A stretch of 64,000 nt of DNA, from the NCBI RefSeq assembly GCF_050632385.1, contig NZ_CP192599.1:2666001-2730000 (forward strand). The letters are read 5' to 3'. Positions within the stretch are counted from its first letter, which is position 1. Each line of letters opens with the position of its first letter. Shown here one piece after another: positions 8,841-16,844 of the stretch. Origin of the DNA: Humitalea sp050632385. GTDB lineage: Bacteria > Pseudomonadota > Alphaproteobacteria > Acetobacterales > Acetobacteraceae. The position numbers were made by a program, and so were the translations under genes. Below the pieces are notes generated by a model, which was not told the origin of the DNA, made no database searches, and was given only the letters and a program-made list of their open reading frames with translations.

Positions 8841-9614
8841 TCAAGCATTCAGTAACGCCGCCAGCATGCCGCCCAGGGCGGGGGCGCCGACACCGACCGG
8901 ATTGCCCCGCGCCAACCAGTTTCCGCTGTCGAAGCCATTCGTCCAGCACCCCGCCTCGCGCGCGATGGCAATGGCGGCGCAGGCGTCCCAGGCGTTGATG
9001 TGGCGTTCCAGGTAGCCGTCGAGCCGGCCGATCGCGCATTCCACAAGGCCCAGCGCACCCGACCCGCCAACGCGCAACCCCGCCCCCAACGCCATGCATT
9101 GTTCCGCCATCCGGTGGAACTCCGCGATCGGAACGCGCAGCGACCAGCCGATTTCGATGATGGCGCGGGTCACTTCGGTCGTCGGGGCGGCGCGGATCGG
9201 CGCCCCGTTCATGGTGGCCCCGCAGCCCTCTGCACCGGCAAAAACCTCGGCGGGCGAATGGCGGGCGATGGCGCCGAGCACGGCGCGGCCGTGCTGCGCC
9301 ATGCCGATGGAGACGCACCAGCGATCCCCGTCGCGGGAGAAGTTCGAGGTTCCGTCGATGGGATCGAGGATCCAGACCGGATCGTCGTCCATGGCGATGC
9401 CGCCCATCTCCTCCCCGATCACCGCCTCTCCGGGGAAGTGCTTGGCCAGTTGGTCGCGGATGAAGTGCTCGGTCAGCCCATCCGCATCGGTGAGGAAGTC
9501 CTGCGCGCCCTTGAAACTGGCAACGCCGCGGCCGTCCTGGCGGAGGGCATGGGCCAGGCTCGCGGCGTCCCGCGCGATGCCCGCGGCGATGTCGCATCGC
9601 TGCCGAAAGATCAT
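8841..9614 (-). CDS. Inositol monophosphatase family phosphatase
   Basis: ATG at 9614 overlaps the SDR stop as ATGA and gives 257 residues, the usual size for this Mg-dependent phosphatase family. Motifs: GEEMGG (E68/E69), the metal-binding core WILDPIDGTSNF (D84, D87, T89), and a C-terminal WDACAAIAIAREAG that supplies the last metal-site Asp. Family members remove phosphate from inositol phosphate, histidinol phosphate, PAP or fructose bisphosphate. Sitting between an Fbp/Afu-type importer and inositol catabolic genes, dephosphorylation of an imported inositol phosphate is the most economical role. Histidinol-phosphatase activity cannot be excluded, but no histidine genes are nearby. Confidence 0.88.
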   Translation of the reverse strand: MIFRQRCDIAAGIARDAASLAHALRQDGRGVASFKGAQDFLTDADGLTEHFIRDQLAKHFPGEAVIGEEMGGIAMDDDPVWILDPIDGTSNFSRDGDRWCVSIGMAQHGRAVLGAIARHSPAEVFAGAEGCGATMNGAPIRAAPTTEVTRAIIEIGWSLRVPIAEFHRMAEQCMALGAGLRVGGSGALGLVECAIGRLDGYLERHINAWDACAAIAIAREAGCWTNGFDSGNWLARGNPVGVGAPALGGMLAALLNA

Positions 9615-10372
9615 GCGTAGGCCCCCATCACGTTCTGGTCGAAGTCGATGAGCGAGCCGGTCATCATCTCCGCGGCGTCGGATAGCAGGTAGTTGGCCAG
9701 CACCGCGACATCGGCGGGGCGGATCAGGCGCCCGAAGGGTTGTGCCGGTTCCGCGGCCTGCAGCCAGTCCGGCGGTTTGCCGTCGCGGGCCTGGATGGCG
9801 TGTTCGCCTGGCGTATCCGCCCAGCCGAGATTGATCCCATTGACCCGGATGCGGTGCCCGCGCAGGCCGAAGGCGGTATTCTTCGTCAGCGTCGCCAGGG
9901 CGCCCTTCGACGCCGCATAGCCGGTCAGGAAGGGCTGGCCGCCGTGGCTCGACATGGTGATGATATTGACGATGGACCCCGGCCGCTGCGACGCAACCAG
10001 GCGACGCGCCACGGCCTGGATCAGCAGGAAGGGTGCACGCGCGTTGACCGCGAACAACCGGTCCCAAAGTGCCAAGGATGTATCGAGGATCGTGCCGCGA
10101 TCGGTCAGGCCGGCGGCGTTCACCAGCCCGTCGATAAGGCCGATGGCGCCTTCCGCCTGCGCCACGATGCCGGCGGTCGCCTCCGCATCCGTCAGGTCGG
10201 CGATGACGAAGTGTCCGCCGATCGCGCTGGCGACGGCGGCGGCCCGGGCGGGATCGCGCCCGGTGATGCAGACGGATGCGCCGCAGGCGGCGGCATGGCG
10301 CGCGATGCCCTCACCGATGCCCTGCGTGCCGCCGGTCACCAGGATGCGGCGCCCTGTCAGGGACCGGGTCAT
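9611..10372 (-). CDS. SDR family NAD(P)-dependent oxidoreductase
   Basis: 253 residues, a classical SDR. TGGTQGIG cofactor loop at about 13-20, NAAG motif near residue 88, a catalytic Ser around SSHGG, and YAASK with the catalytic Tyr/Lys near 155-159. It ends in an unusual TPGEHAIQARDGKPPDWL stretch where substrate specificity usually lies. It is coupled by four-base overlaps to iolG upstream and to the phosphatase downstream. Oxidation of an inositol or inosose isomer, such as scyllo- or D-chiro-inositol, is a reasonable guess from context. Confidence 0.88.
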   Translation of the reverse strand: MTRSLTGRRILVTGGTQGIGEGIARHAAACGASVCITGRDPARAAAVASAIGGHFVIADLTDAEATAGIVAQAEGAIGLIDGLVNAAGLTDRGTILDTSLALWDRLFAVNARAPFLLIQAVARRLVASQRPGSIVNIITMSSHGGQPFLTGYAASKGALATLTKNTAFGLRGHRIRVNGINLGWADTPGEHAIQARDGKPPDWLQAAEPAQPFGRLIRPADVAVLANYLLSDAAEMMTGSLIDFDQNVMGAYA

Positions 10373-11358
10373 GGGAGGCGCACCGCCCTGCCCTCGCGCA
10401 TCGATCGCTCGGCGGCATCGGCCAGGATCAGCGCGCGTTGCCCATCCTCGGCACCCACGGGCATCGGTGCGCCCGCTTCGACGGCATCGATGAAGGCCGC
10501 GAGTTCGATGCGATAGGCAGCGGCGTAGCGTTCCAGGAAGAAGTGCAGCGGCTTCTCCGTCACCACGCCGGTCGCATCGGCCTGCTCGACCGTGCTGGCG
10601 ATGCGGTTGCCGGCGATCAGCCTGCCGCCGCTGCCATGCACTTCCACGCGCTGGTCGTAGCCATAGGACGCACGCCGGCTGTTGTTGATCGTCGCCATGC
10701 GTCCGGAGGCGGTCTTCAGAAGCACCATGGCGCTGTCGATGTCGCCGGCGGCACCAATGACGGGATCGACCAGGTTCGCGCCCATGGCGAAGACCTCGAC
10801 CGGTTCCTCGCCAAGCATCCAGCGTGCCATGTCGAAATCATGGATCGTCATGTCACGGAACAGCCCGCCCGAGACCTTGATGTAGTCCACCGGCGGCGGC
10901 CCGGGGTCGCGGCTGGTGATCACAACCTGCTCCACCGCGCCGATGGCACCTTCGCCGACGCGGCGATGCAGCACGACGAAATCCGGATCGAAGCGGCGGT
11001 TGAAGCCCACCATCATCGGCACGCCCGCCTCGGCGACCGCGGCCAGGCATTCGCTGACGCGGGACAGCGACAGGTCGATGGGTTTTTCGCAGAAGATCGC
11101 CTTGCCGGCGCGCGCCGCCGCGACCGCCAGCCCCGCATGCGTGTCGGTCGAACTCGCGATAAGCACAGCCTGCACCGCGGGATCGGCCAGCGCGACGGAC
11201 ACATCGCTGACCGAGGCACTGAAGCGCACCGCCAGTGCCGCGGCCGACGGGGCATGCACATCCACCACGTGCCGCAGCGTTGCGCGACCGCTGGCGGCCA
11301 GGTTCGCTGCGTGGATGGCGCCGATGCGGCCGGCGCCGAAGAGTGCGAACTGCAACAT
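10369..11358 (-). CDS. iolG: Inositol 2-dehydrogenase-like protein (Gfo/Idh/MocA family)
   Basis: 329 residues. Rossmann loop GAGRIG at 8-13, the family motif CEKP with its catalytic Lys near residue 95, and IHDFDMARWMLG near 170-180, characteristic of IolG-type inositol dehydrogenases. The reaction is NAD-dependent oxidation of myo-inositol to scyllo-inosose, the first step of inositol breakdown. First gene of the leftward operon and divergent, across 79 bases, from the IolD and IolE homologues that perform the next two kinds of step. Gene name assigned from family and context; isomer specificity is not determined. Confidence 0.85.
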   Translation of the reverse strand: MLQFALFGAGRIGAIHAANLAASGRATLRHVVDVHAPSAAALAVRFSASVSDVSVALADPAVQAVLIASSTDTHAGLAVAAARAGKAIFCEKPIDLSLSRVSECLAAVAEAGVPMMVGFNRRFDPDFVVLHRRVGEGAIGAVEQVVITSRDPGPPPVDYIKVSGGLFRDMTIHDFDMARWMLGEEPVEVFAMGANLVDPVIGAAGDIDSAMVLLKTASGRMATINNSRRASYGYDQRVEVHGSGGRLIAGNRIASTVEQADATGVVTEKPLHFFLERYAAAYRIELAAFIDAVEAGAPMPVGAEDGQRALILADAAERSMREGRAVRLP

Positions 11359-11367
11359 GGTCTCGCC

Positions 11368-11396
11368 TTGTCACAACTGTCATCAAGACGTAACAT
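11368..11396 (+). promoter_or_regulatory. Predicted sigma70-type promoter for iolDE
   Basis: TTGTCA (11368-11373), a 17-base spacer and TAACAT (11391-11396) fit a housekeeping promoter well. The predicted start site is about 35 bases before the iolD ATG. The -35 region contains the direct repeat TGTCA-N4-TGTCA (11369-11373 and 11378-11382), a candidate binding site for an inositol regulator, none of which is encoded nearby. Confidence 0.55.
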
Positions 11397-11437
11397 TGAT
11401 CGCGCCAAAGGCACAGCGCAACACGGACGTCGAAAGA

Positions 11438-13195
11438 ATGGGGATCCAACGCCTCACCGCCGCCGAGGCCATGCTGCGTTTCCTTGCCGCGCAGTGGATT
11501 GAGATCGACGGTCGGCCCGTGCCGATCTTCGGCGGTGTCTGGGCGATCTTCGGCCACGGCAACGTCGCCGGGTTGGGCCCGGCCTTGCAGGCGATGGGAC
11601 CGGCCCTGCCGACCTTTCGCGCGCATAACGAACAGGCGATGGCGCATGCCGCCATCGCGTTTGCAAAGACGCATGCGCGCCGTCGCATGATGGCCTGCAC
11701 CACCTCGATCGGGCCGGGTGCCACCAACATGGTCACCGCGGCCGCCCTGGCGCATGTCAACCGCCTGCCGGTGCTGTTGGTGCCCGGCGATGTCTTCGCC
11801 TCACGCCGGGCGGACCCGGTGCTGCAACAGGTTGAGCACTTCGGCGATCCGAATATCACGGCGAATGACTGCTTCCGACCGGTGGCGCGCTATTTCGACC
11901 GCATCCTGCGTCCGGAACAATTGCTGACGGCGCTGCCGGCGGCGATGCGTGTCCTGACCGATCCCGCGGACTGCGGCCCTGCCGTGATCGCCTTTCCGCA
12001 GGATGTGCAGCCGGAGAGCGCCGACTGGCCGAGCCAGTTCTTCGATCGGCGCATCCATCGCATTCGCGCCCCTGAACCCGACGCAGAGGAATTGCGCGAG
12101 GCCGCAGCGATACTGGCCGCAGCGAAACGCCCGCTGATCATTGCCGGGGGCGGCGTGAAATATGCGCTGGGGGAATCCACACTTAATGATTTCGTCAGCC
12201 GCCACGGCATCCCCGTCGCGGAGACCCAGGCCGGCAAGGGATCGCTGCCCTGGGACCACCCGCGCAATGCCGGCGCCATTGGCGTCACCGGCAGCGAGGC
12301 CGCCAATACCCTTGCCCGCACCGCCGATGTCATCCTGGCCGTCGGAACCAGGCTGCAGGATTTCACCACCGCCAGCCAGACGCTGTTTCCGAAGGCGCGC
12401 CTGCTGGGATTGAACGTGAACGCTTTCGACGCCCAAAAACTGGGCGCGCGGTCCTTGGTCGCCGACGCGAAGCGCGGCCTCGTGGCACTGACCGCGGCGC
12501 TTGCCGGCTGGGCCGCACCGCAGGCCTGGCTGGCGAAGGCCGGCAACGCGACGGCGCGCTGGCACCGCACCGTCGATCGCGTGACGACGCCGCGCAACGC
12601 CCCCCTCCCCTCGGATGCCGAGGTGCTCGGCATGGTCAATCGCGCCATGCCGCCGGGAGGGATCGTCGTCTGCGCCGCTGGCGGGCTGCCGGGGGAATTG
12701 CACAAGCTTTGGCGGGCGACCGACGCCACGTCCTACCACGTCGAATACGGCTACTCCTGCATGGGGTATGAGATCGCCGGTGGACTCGGCGCCAAGCTCG
12801 CCATGCCGGGGCGGGAGGTTGTCGTGCTGGTGGGCGACGGCAGCTACCTGATGATGAACAGCGAGATCGCCACCTCGGTTGCGCTCGACGCCAAGCTCAC
12901 CATCATCGTGCTGGACAATCGCGGTTTTGGCTGCATCGCGCGGCTGCAAAGCGGCATCGGTGGCGCGCCGTTCAACAACCTGTTGCCGGAGACCGCGCCA
13001 CGCGTGGATTTCGCGGCCCATGCCCGATCGCTGGGCGCGATTGCGACGAAGGTGGACAGCCTGGCCGGGCTGGAGGCTGCCCTGCCCCAGGCGCTCGCCG
13101 ACATCCGCACCAGCGTCCTCGTCATCGACACCGACCCTGCCTTTGCCACCGCCGAGGGCGGTGCCTGGTGGGATGTACCCAAGGCAGCGTCATGA
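11438..13195 (+). CDS. iolD: 3D-(3,5/4)-trihydroxycyclohexane-1,2-dione acylhydrolase (IolD-like)
   Basis: ATG at 11438 gives 585 residues, somewhat shorter than the IolD size I remember; a longer open frame upstream is only an extension through iolG antisense. It is a thiamine-diphosphate enzyme of the acetolactate-synthase fold. The PYR-domain catalytic Glu is in RAHNEQAMAHAA (near residue 65), the middle domain begins around 200, and the Mg/ThDP motif GDGSYLMM...LDNRGF lies near 466-495. IolD hydrolytically opens the ring of trihydroxycyclohexanedione in inositol degradation. ATGA overlap with iolE and divergence from iolG support the assignment. GAAAG precedes the start as a modest ribosome site. 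Confidence 0.88.
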   Translation: MGIQRLTAAEAMLRFLAAQWIEIDGRPVPIFGGVWAIFGHGNVAGLGPALQAMGPALPTFRAHNEQAMAHAAIAFAKTHARRRMMACTTSIGPGATNMVTAAALAHVNRLPVLLVPGDVFASRRADPVLQQVEHFGDPNITANDCFRPVARYFDRILRPEQLLTALPAAMRVLTDPADCGPAVIAFPQDVQPESADWPSQFFDRRIHRIRAPEPDAEELREAAAILAAAKRPLIIAGGGVKYALGESTLNDFVSRHGIPVAETQAGKGSLPWDHPRNAGAIGVTGSEAANTLARTADVILAVGTRLQDFTTASQTLFPKARLLGLNVNAFDAQKLGARSLVADAKRGLVALTAALAGWAAPQAWLAKAGNATARWHRTVDRVTTPRNAPLPSDAEVLGMVNRAMPPGGIVVCAAGGLPGELHKLWRATDATSYHVEYGYSCMGYEIAGGLGAKLAMPGREVVVLVGDGSYLMMNSEIATSVALDAKLTIIVLDNRGFGCIARLQSGIGGAPFNNLLPETAPRVDFAAHARSLGAIATKVDSLAGLEAALPQALADIRTSVLVIDTDPAFATAEGGAWWDVPKAAS

Positions 13196-14076
13196 GACTT
13201 GCGATCAATCCACTGACCTGGACCAACGACGACATGCCCGAGCTCGGCGCGGACACGCCGCTGGAGACCTGCCTGGCGGAGGCGAAGCTGGCGGGTTTCG
13301 ATGGCGTCGAACTGGGGAACAAGTTTCCCCGCAGCGCGGCGTTGCTGCGGCCGATCCTGGAAGCGCATGGGCTTGCGCTGGCCTCCGGCTGGTATGGCTC
13401 CAACCTCCTGCAACGCGATGTCGATGCCGAGATGGCGGCGGCGGAGCCGCATATCGCCTTGCTGACGGCGCTGGGCTGCAAGGTCATGGTGCATTGCGAC
13501 GTTGCCGGCAGCATCCACGGCGACCGATCAATGCCGCTGTCGCGCCGTCCCATCCTGACCGAGGATGCGTGGCGCATCCTGCTGCCCCGCCTGTCGGAAA
13601 TGGGCCGGCGCCTCGCTGATCGTGGCCTGACGCTCGCCTACCACCACCATATGGGAACCGTCATTCAATCCGGCGCCGAGATCGACCGCCTGATGGCGGA
13701 AACCGGGCCGGAGGTCGGGCTGTTGCTCGATACCGGCCACCTGACCTTCGCCGGCGGAGATCCGGTTCGTGCGGCCGGTGACCATGCCGCCCGTATCGTG
13801 CACGTCCATTGCAAGGATATCCGCGATACGGTGCTGCGTGATGTCATGCGCCGCGACCTACCGTTTCTTGCATGCGTGCTTGCCGGCACCTTCACCGTGC
13901 CGGGCGACGGCTGTGTCGATTACCCGGCTGTGCTGAAGCCGATCGCCGCCGCGGGCTATGCCGGCTGGCTTGTCGTGGAGGCCGAGCAAGACCCGGCCTT
14001 GGCGCATCCGCTGACCTACGCGCGCATGGGGCACGACAATCTTGCGCGCCTGGCCGCGGCGGCCTTCAGCCATTGA
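13192..14076 (+). CDS. iolE: Inosose dehydratase (IolE-like)
   Basis: ATG at 13192 overlaps the iolD stop and gives 294 residues, matching IolE; an earlier in-frame ATG at 13168 lies inside iolD. It is a xylose-isomerase-like TIM barrel opening with LAINPLTWTNDDMP, and carries metal-site segments YHHHMGT (near residue 155) and LLLDTGHL (near 180). IolE dehydrates scyllo-inosose to the diketone used by IolD. IolB, IolC, IolJ and IolA homologues are not in this window, so the pathway must be completed elsewhere or end differently. The gene is convergent with the operon ending at 14243. Confidence 0.88.
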   Translation: MRLAINPLTWTNDDMPELGADTPLETCLAEAKLAGFDGVELGNKFPRSAALLRPILEAHGLALASGWYGSNLLQRDVDAEMAAAEPHIALLTALGCKVMVHCDVAGSIHGDRSMPLSRRPILTEDAWRILLPRLSEMGRRLADRGLTLAYHHHMGTVIQSGAEIDRLMAETGPEVGLLLDTGHLTFAGGDPVRAAGDHAARIVHVHCKDIRDTVLRDVMRRDLPFLACVLAGTFTVPGDGCVDYPAVLKPIAAAGYAGWLVVEAEQDPALAHPLTYARMGHDNLARLAAAAFSH

Positions 14077-14163
14077 CGACGGGACCAACCGCCTGGCCAT
14101 GACGTTTATTCCGCCCCTCATGACCTGACCTGACCTGCACTGCCGCGCCGCGTTCCAGCACCA

Positions 14164-14182
14164 CCGGATCCCAACGATCCGG
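14164..14182. terminator. Hairpin between convergent operons
   Basis: A perfect seven-base inverted repeat CCGGATC / GATCCGG around a five-base loop lies in the 166-base gap between the ends of iolE and the 14243 operon. It has no U-tract in either direction, so intrinsic termination is only possible, not shown. A short CTGAC repeat (14121-14137) lies beside it. Confidence 0.35.
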
Positions 14183-14242
14183 GGTTGCCGATCTACGTTT
14201 CCACCGCCACGGGGGGCGGCGGCGCGCGAGGCTCCCCCCGGT

Positions 14243-14851
14243 TCAGCGCCGGCGGCCCCTCTCCCCGCCCCACCCTGCGCGCTGGATCCGCCGGCGTATC
14301 ACCTCCACGGTCAGCCCTTCGGGGTTTCCAAGCCTCCCGGTCATGTCCAGGAAGTGCCTCGCCTGTAGCGCGATGCCGGCGGGGCTACCGCCACCCAGGC
14401 TGAAGACCCCGTGCAGCAGGATTGGCGGAGCGCCGCCATCCACCGGCTCAAGCACCATGGCCGAATTGCCGAGGGTGTTGCGCAGCCGCTCGTCCAGCGC
14501 GGTCTGCCCGCTACCAATCGCGTCATGTGCGGAGAGGTCGACCATGGCGACGACGTGATAGCGACCCGCCACGACCGCCCCGCCCGCGCGCCCAGGCAGC
14601 GCTTCCGGATTGCCGAATGCCTGAGCGTTATCCAGATGCGGCGCCCAGGCCGCGGCCACGGGGCCAAAAATCACGACGCCACCGCGTTCGAGCCATAGGC
14701 TCGGTGTTTCCGTGCCCGGCTCGGCCTTCAGCACGAGCCGCGTGTCCGACGCACGCACCTCATCCCCGCCCCCCCTCGCCCGGCGCAGATTGCGTCGCGC
14801 CAGGACAAGCAGGATCGCGGCGCCCAGCAGGAAAACTGTTGCCAGGATCAT
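14243..14851 (-). CDS. Unrecognised membrane-anchored protein, last gene of the GSPS-like operon
   Basis: ATG at 14851 overlaps the preceding gene's stop (ATGA) and gives 202 residues. One N-terminal hydrophobic segment (about residues 2-17) is followed by basic residues (RRNLRRARGGG), so it looks like an inner-membrane anchor whose soluble part faces the cytoplasm. The soluble domain contains VVAGRYHVVAMVDLS near residue 95, then a region rich in Gly and Asn. I do not recognise the family. It is the distal end of a seven-gene run of tightly spaced genes, which argues for a role together with the DUF350 and ATP-grasp proteins. Confidence 0.75.
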   Translation of the reverse strand: MILATVFLLGAAILLVLARRNLRRARGGGDEVRASDTRLVLKAEPGTETPSLWLERGGVVIFGPVAAAWAPHLDNAQAFGNPEALPGRAGGAVVAGRYHVVAMVDLSAHDAIGSGQTALDERLRNTLGNSAMVLEPVDGGAPPILLHGVFSLGGGSPAGIALQARHFLDMTGRLGNPEGLTVEVIRRRIQRAGWGGERGRRR

Positions 14852-15165
14852 CGTGCTGCCGACGGCGGCTTGCCGCCCGTCGCCTTGGGCTGCACCGGCA
14901 CGGATGGCGCCGTGCGCAGCCGCTCCGCTGCCTCGATCTGGAGTGTCAGGGCCGTCCCGGGCCGCGCGCCGGCCGTGGGCGCCCAATAGCGTGGCGGCAA
15001 GGGCGGGGTTTCGGGCATCGCCGCCGCGCGTGCGGCAGCCTCGACGAAGGCGCGGTCGATTTCGGCGCTGTCCCAGCGCGCGACGGCGAACATGATCCCG
15101 CCGATCAGGACAAGCGCGGCCGCAGCAAGCAGGTACAGGCGGGCACGGGCAATCAGGGGGTTCAT
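14848..15165 (-). CDS. Unrecognised small membrane protein
   Basis: ATG at 15165 overlaps the previous gene's stop as ATGA; 105 residues. One transmembrane segment at about residues 10-26 (LYLLAAAALVLIGGIMFAVA) with a basic start, then an Ala/Pro-rich tail that should face the periplasm or cytoplasm depending on orientation. No family recognised. Four-base overlaps at both ends make it an integral member of the operon, not a chance frame. Confidence 0.7.
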   Translation of the reverse strand: MNPLIARARLYLLAAAALVLIGGIMFAVARWDSAEIDRAFVEAAARAAAMPETPPLPPRYWAPTAGARPGTALTLQIEAAERLRTAPSVPVQPKATGGKPPSAAR

Positions 15166-15824
15166 GGCAGGCCTCCCGCCGGTCGTGCGAACCGCCTCGC
15201 CGCATCCTCCGCCGCCTGGACGGCGGCCGGCCCACCCGCGGCAAGCCCTGCGACGAGTTGCGGCAGATCCCGCGCGAGCGCAGCCCGCGCGGCGGCATCG
15301 GCTGCGCCATTCCAGGCCGCGACCGCGGCCTGGGCCAGGCGGGCGGCGGCCGCTTTCTCGCGCGCCGGCATCGCCGACGCCGTGCGGAGGTGTTCGCCGA
15401 GCAGCGCCGGCGTCGCCCCGGTCGCGCGGAGCAGTTCGCCAATCAGCACCGGCACCACGGCGACCTGCAGGGCGAGGCGCGTCGCTTCGGGCAGCGTCGT
15501 GGCGGCGGGCGGTTGCCAGGCCTGCTTCGGCGCACCGCTGCCCAGCAGCCATGTGTCGACACGGCGACCGCCGTCGCCGCCGAACAGCGCGGCGGTTGCA
15601 CCCAGCGCCGGCGGAATGAAAACGAAGGCCAGCCAGAAGACGACGCCATGGGGCGGCAACAGCAGGCCCAGGAGCAGATAGGCGAAGCCGGCACCGACGA
15701 GCGCGAAGACCACGCGGCGCTGGGTATTGGTCAGCAGCGTCTCCGGCTGCGCCGATGGCCGATCCCCGCTGCGCATCGTCCCCTGCGCCCTTGCCTTGCG
15801 ACGGGCGGCCTTGGCGCCAGCCAT
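15162..15824 (-). CDS. Unrecognised protein with two membrane segments
   Basis: 220 residues. A strongly basic N-terminus (about 30 residues) precedes two adjacent transmembrane helices at about 37-55 and 62-80, then an Ala-rich, probably helical C-terminal half (residues 110-215) with repeated AA/RL patterns. I do not recognise the domain. It starts three bases after the YgiB-like lipoprotein gene ends and overlaps the next gene's ATG. The arrangement suggests a membrane-anchored scaffold acting with the DUF350 protein; that is inference. Confidence 0.72.
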   Translation of the reverse strand: MAGAKAARRKARAQGTMRSGDRPSAQPETLLTNTQRRVVFALVGAGFAYLLLGLLLPPHGVVFWLAFVFIPPALGATAALFGGDGGRRVDTWLLGSGAPKQAWQPPAATTLPEATRLALQVAVVPVLIGELLRATGATPALLGEHLRTASAMPAREKAAAARLAQAAVAAWNGAADAAARAALARDLPQLVAGLAAGGPAAVQAAEDAARRFARPAGGLP

Positions 15825-15827
15825 CGC

Positions 15828-16835
15828 TCAGCCCCCCGAAGAATAGGCGCGGCCGGTCGAGCCGAACCCCGCGCGTGAGATGTCCGAACCCGGCCCGGAT
15901 GCGGTGCTGCCGCTGTAGCTACCCATCCGGCTCGCCTGGCCGAGCGAACGGCTGCCGCCGTCCCAGGCGATCAGCGGACCGGCGCCGACGGCCGGACGAT
16001 AGGCGGCGGTCGGCTGGCGGTCCGCAGTCCAGGTCCAGCCCTGGTAGCGCGGGCCGATGCCGCCGCCGTAGCTGCGGTACCAGAAGGCATTGTAGCTGCT
16101 CCAGCCGCGAGGGGTTGTGCTCGTCGACTGGTTGGCCGCCACCACGGCCAGCGCGGCAGCGGGAAGCTCCACCTCCATGCACTGGGACCAAGTGGCGCGG
16201 CAGGAGGCCTCGGTGGTGAAGCGCGTCGGCAGCGGCAGGTCGGAACGTTCGCAGGACTGCCATTCCGCGCCGCAGGTCGCCGCATCCGGATAGACGGGCG
16301 CGAGGCGGAAATAGGCGAGGCTGAGGTTGAGCGGTACTTGCGCGGTCGCCGTGTGGTCGATCGTCGTGACCGTACGAGGTTGCGCCTGCATCGCGACGCC
16401 GGTGCCGGACGTGCCGGCGGGTTCGGGCAGCGCCCAGGCCTGGCCGTCGCGGTCGCGCACCACCGGCTGCACCACGCCACTCCCTCCCGGCACACGCGAC
16501 CAGCCGACCAGGGCCGGGCGCCAGCTTGGCCCCGTGGCGGCGAGCGTCTCACCCTCACAGGCGTTGCGGCCGAACAACGTCTCGCAGGCGGCGACGGTGG
16601 CGAAGCGCGGGCGCGTCTCGGCCTGTTCGCGCGCGATGACCTGCTCCAGGCGGTCGCAGTTGGCTGGATCCTCGTCGAGCCGGCGATGCGCGGCACGGCA
16701 GGCATCGAGCCGCGCTTCCGCGGCCCCTGGCAGGTCGCTGGGCGGGGTCTCCTCACATGCCGCCACGCCGAGGCCGAGGGTCACCAGCGCCGCTGCGCGG
16801 ACGGTGTGTGAACGGCGACGGCTGGGCGACGTCAT
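15828..16835 (-). CDS. YgiB-like (DUF1190) lipoprotein with four cysteine pairs
   Basis: 335 residues. Signal peptide with lipobox VAAC (Cys27), so a lipoprotein. The region from residue 44 matches the pattern of E. coli YgiB: a Cys pair (46/60), then RFATVAACETLFGRNAC (84/93). Two further copies of the short Cys-pair unit follow (188/195 and 212/219), each as xxCxAxWxxC. The C-terminus is Gly/Ser-rich and ends GFGSTGRAYSSGG, the typical family tail. YgiB/YjfM proteins lie beside glutathionylspermidine-synthase-like YgiC/YjfC, as here. Function unknown; probably periplasmic and disulfide-stabilised. Confidence 0.82.
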   Translation of the reverse strand: MTSPSRRRSHTVRAAALVTLGLGVAACEETPPSDLPGAAEARLDACRAAHRRLDEDPANCDRLEQVIAREQAETRPRFATVAACETLFGRNACEGETLAATGPSWRPALVGWSRVPGGSGVVQPVVRDRDGQAWALPEPAGTSGTGVAMQAQPRTVTTIDHTATAQVPLNLSLAYFRLAPVYPDAATCGAEWQSCERSDLPLPTRFTTEASCRATWSQCMEVELPAAALAVVAANQSTSTTPRGWSSYNAFWYRSYGGGIGPRYQGWTWTADRQPTAAYRPAVGAGPLIAWDGGSRSLGQASRMGSYSGSTASGPGSDISRAGFGSTGRAYSSGG

Positions 16836-16844
16836 CGGCCGGGG

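Noticed and set aside
9611..10067. N-terminal extension of the phosphatase gene to 10067
   Set aside because: The extra residues translate the SDR gene in another frame. ATG 9614 overlaps the SDR stop and begins the family's normal N-terminus.
10916..11437. N-terminal extension of iolD to 10916
   Set aside because: The extension lies on the opposite strand of iolG and has no ThDP-enzyme similarity. ATG 11438 fits the family start.
14121..14137. CTGAC repeats as a satellite or CRISPR-like array
   Set aside because: Only three or so copies of five bases. No spacers and no cas genes.
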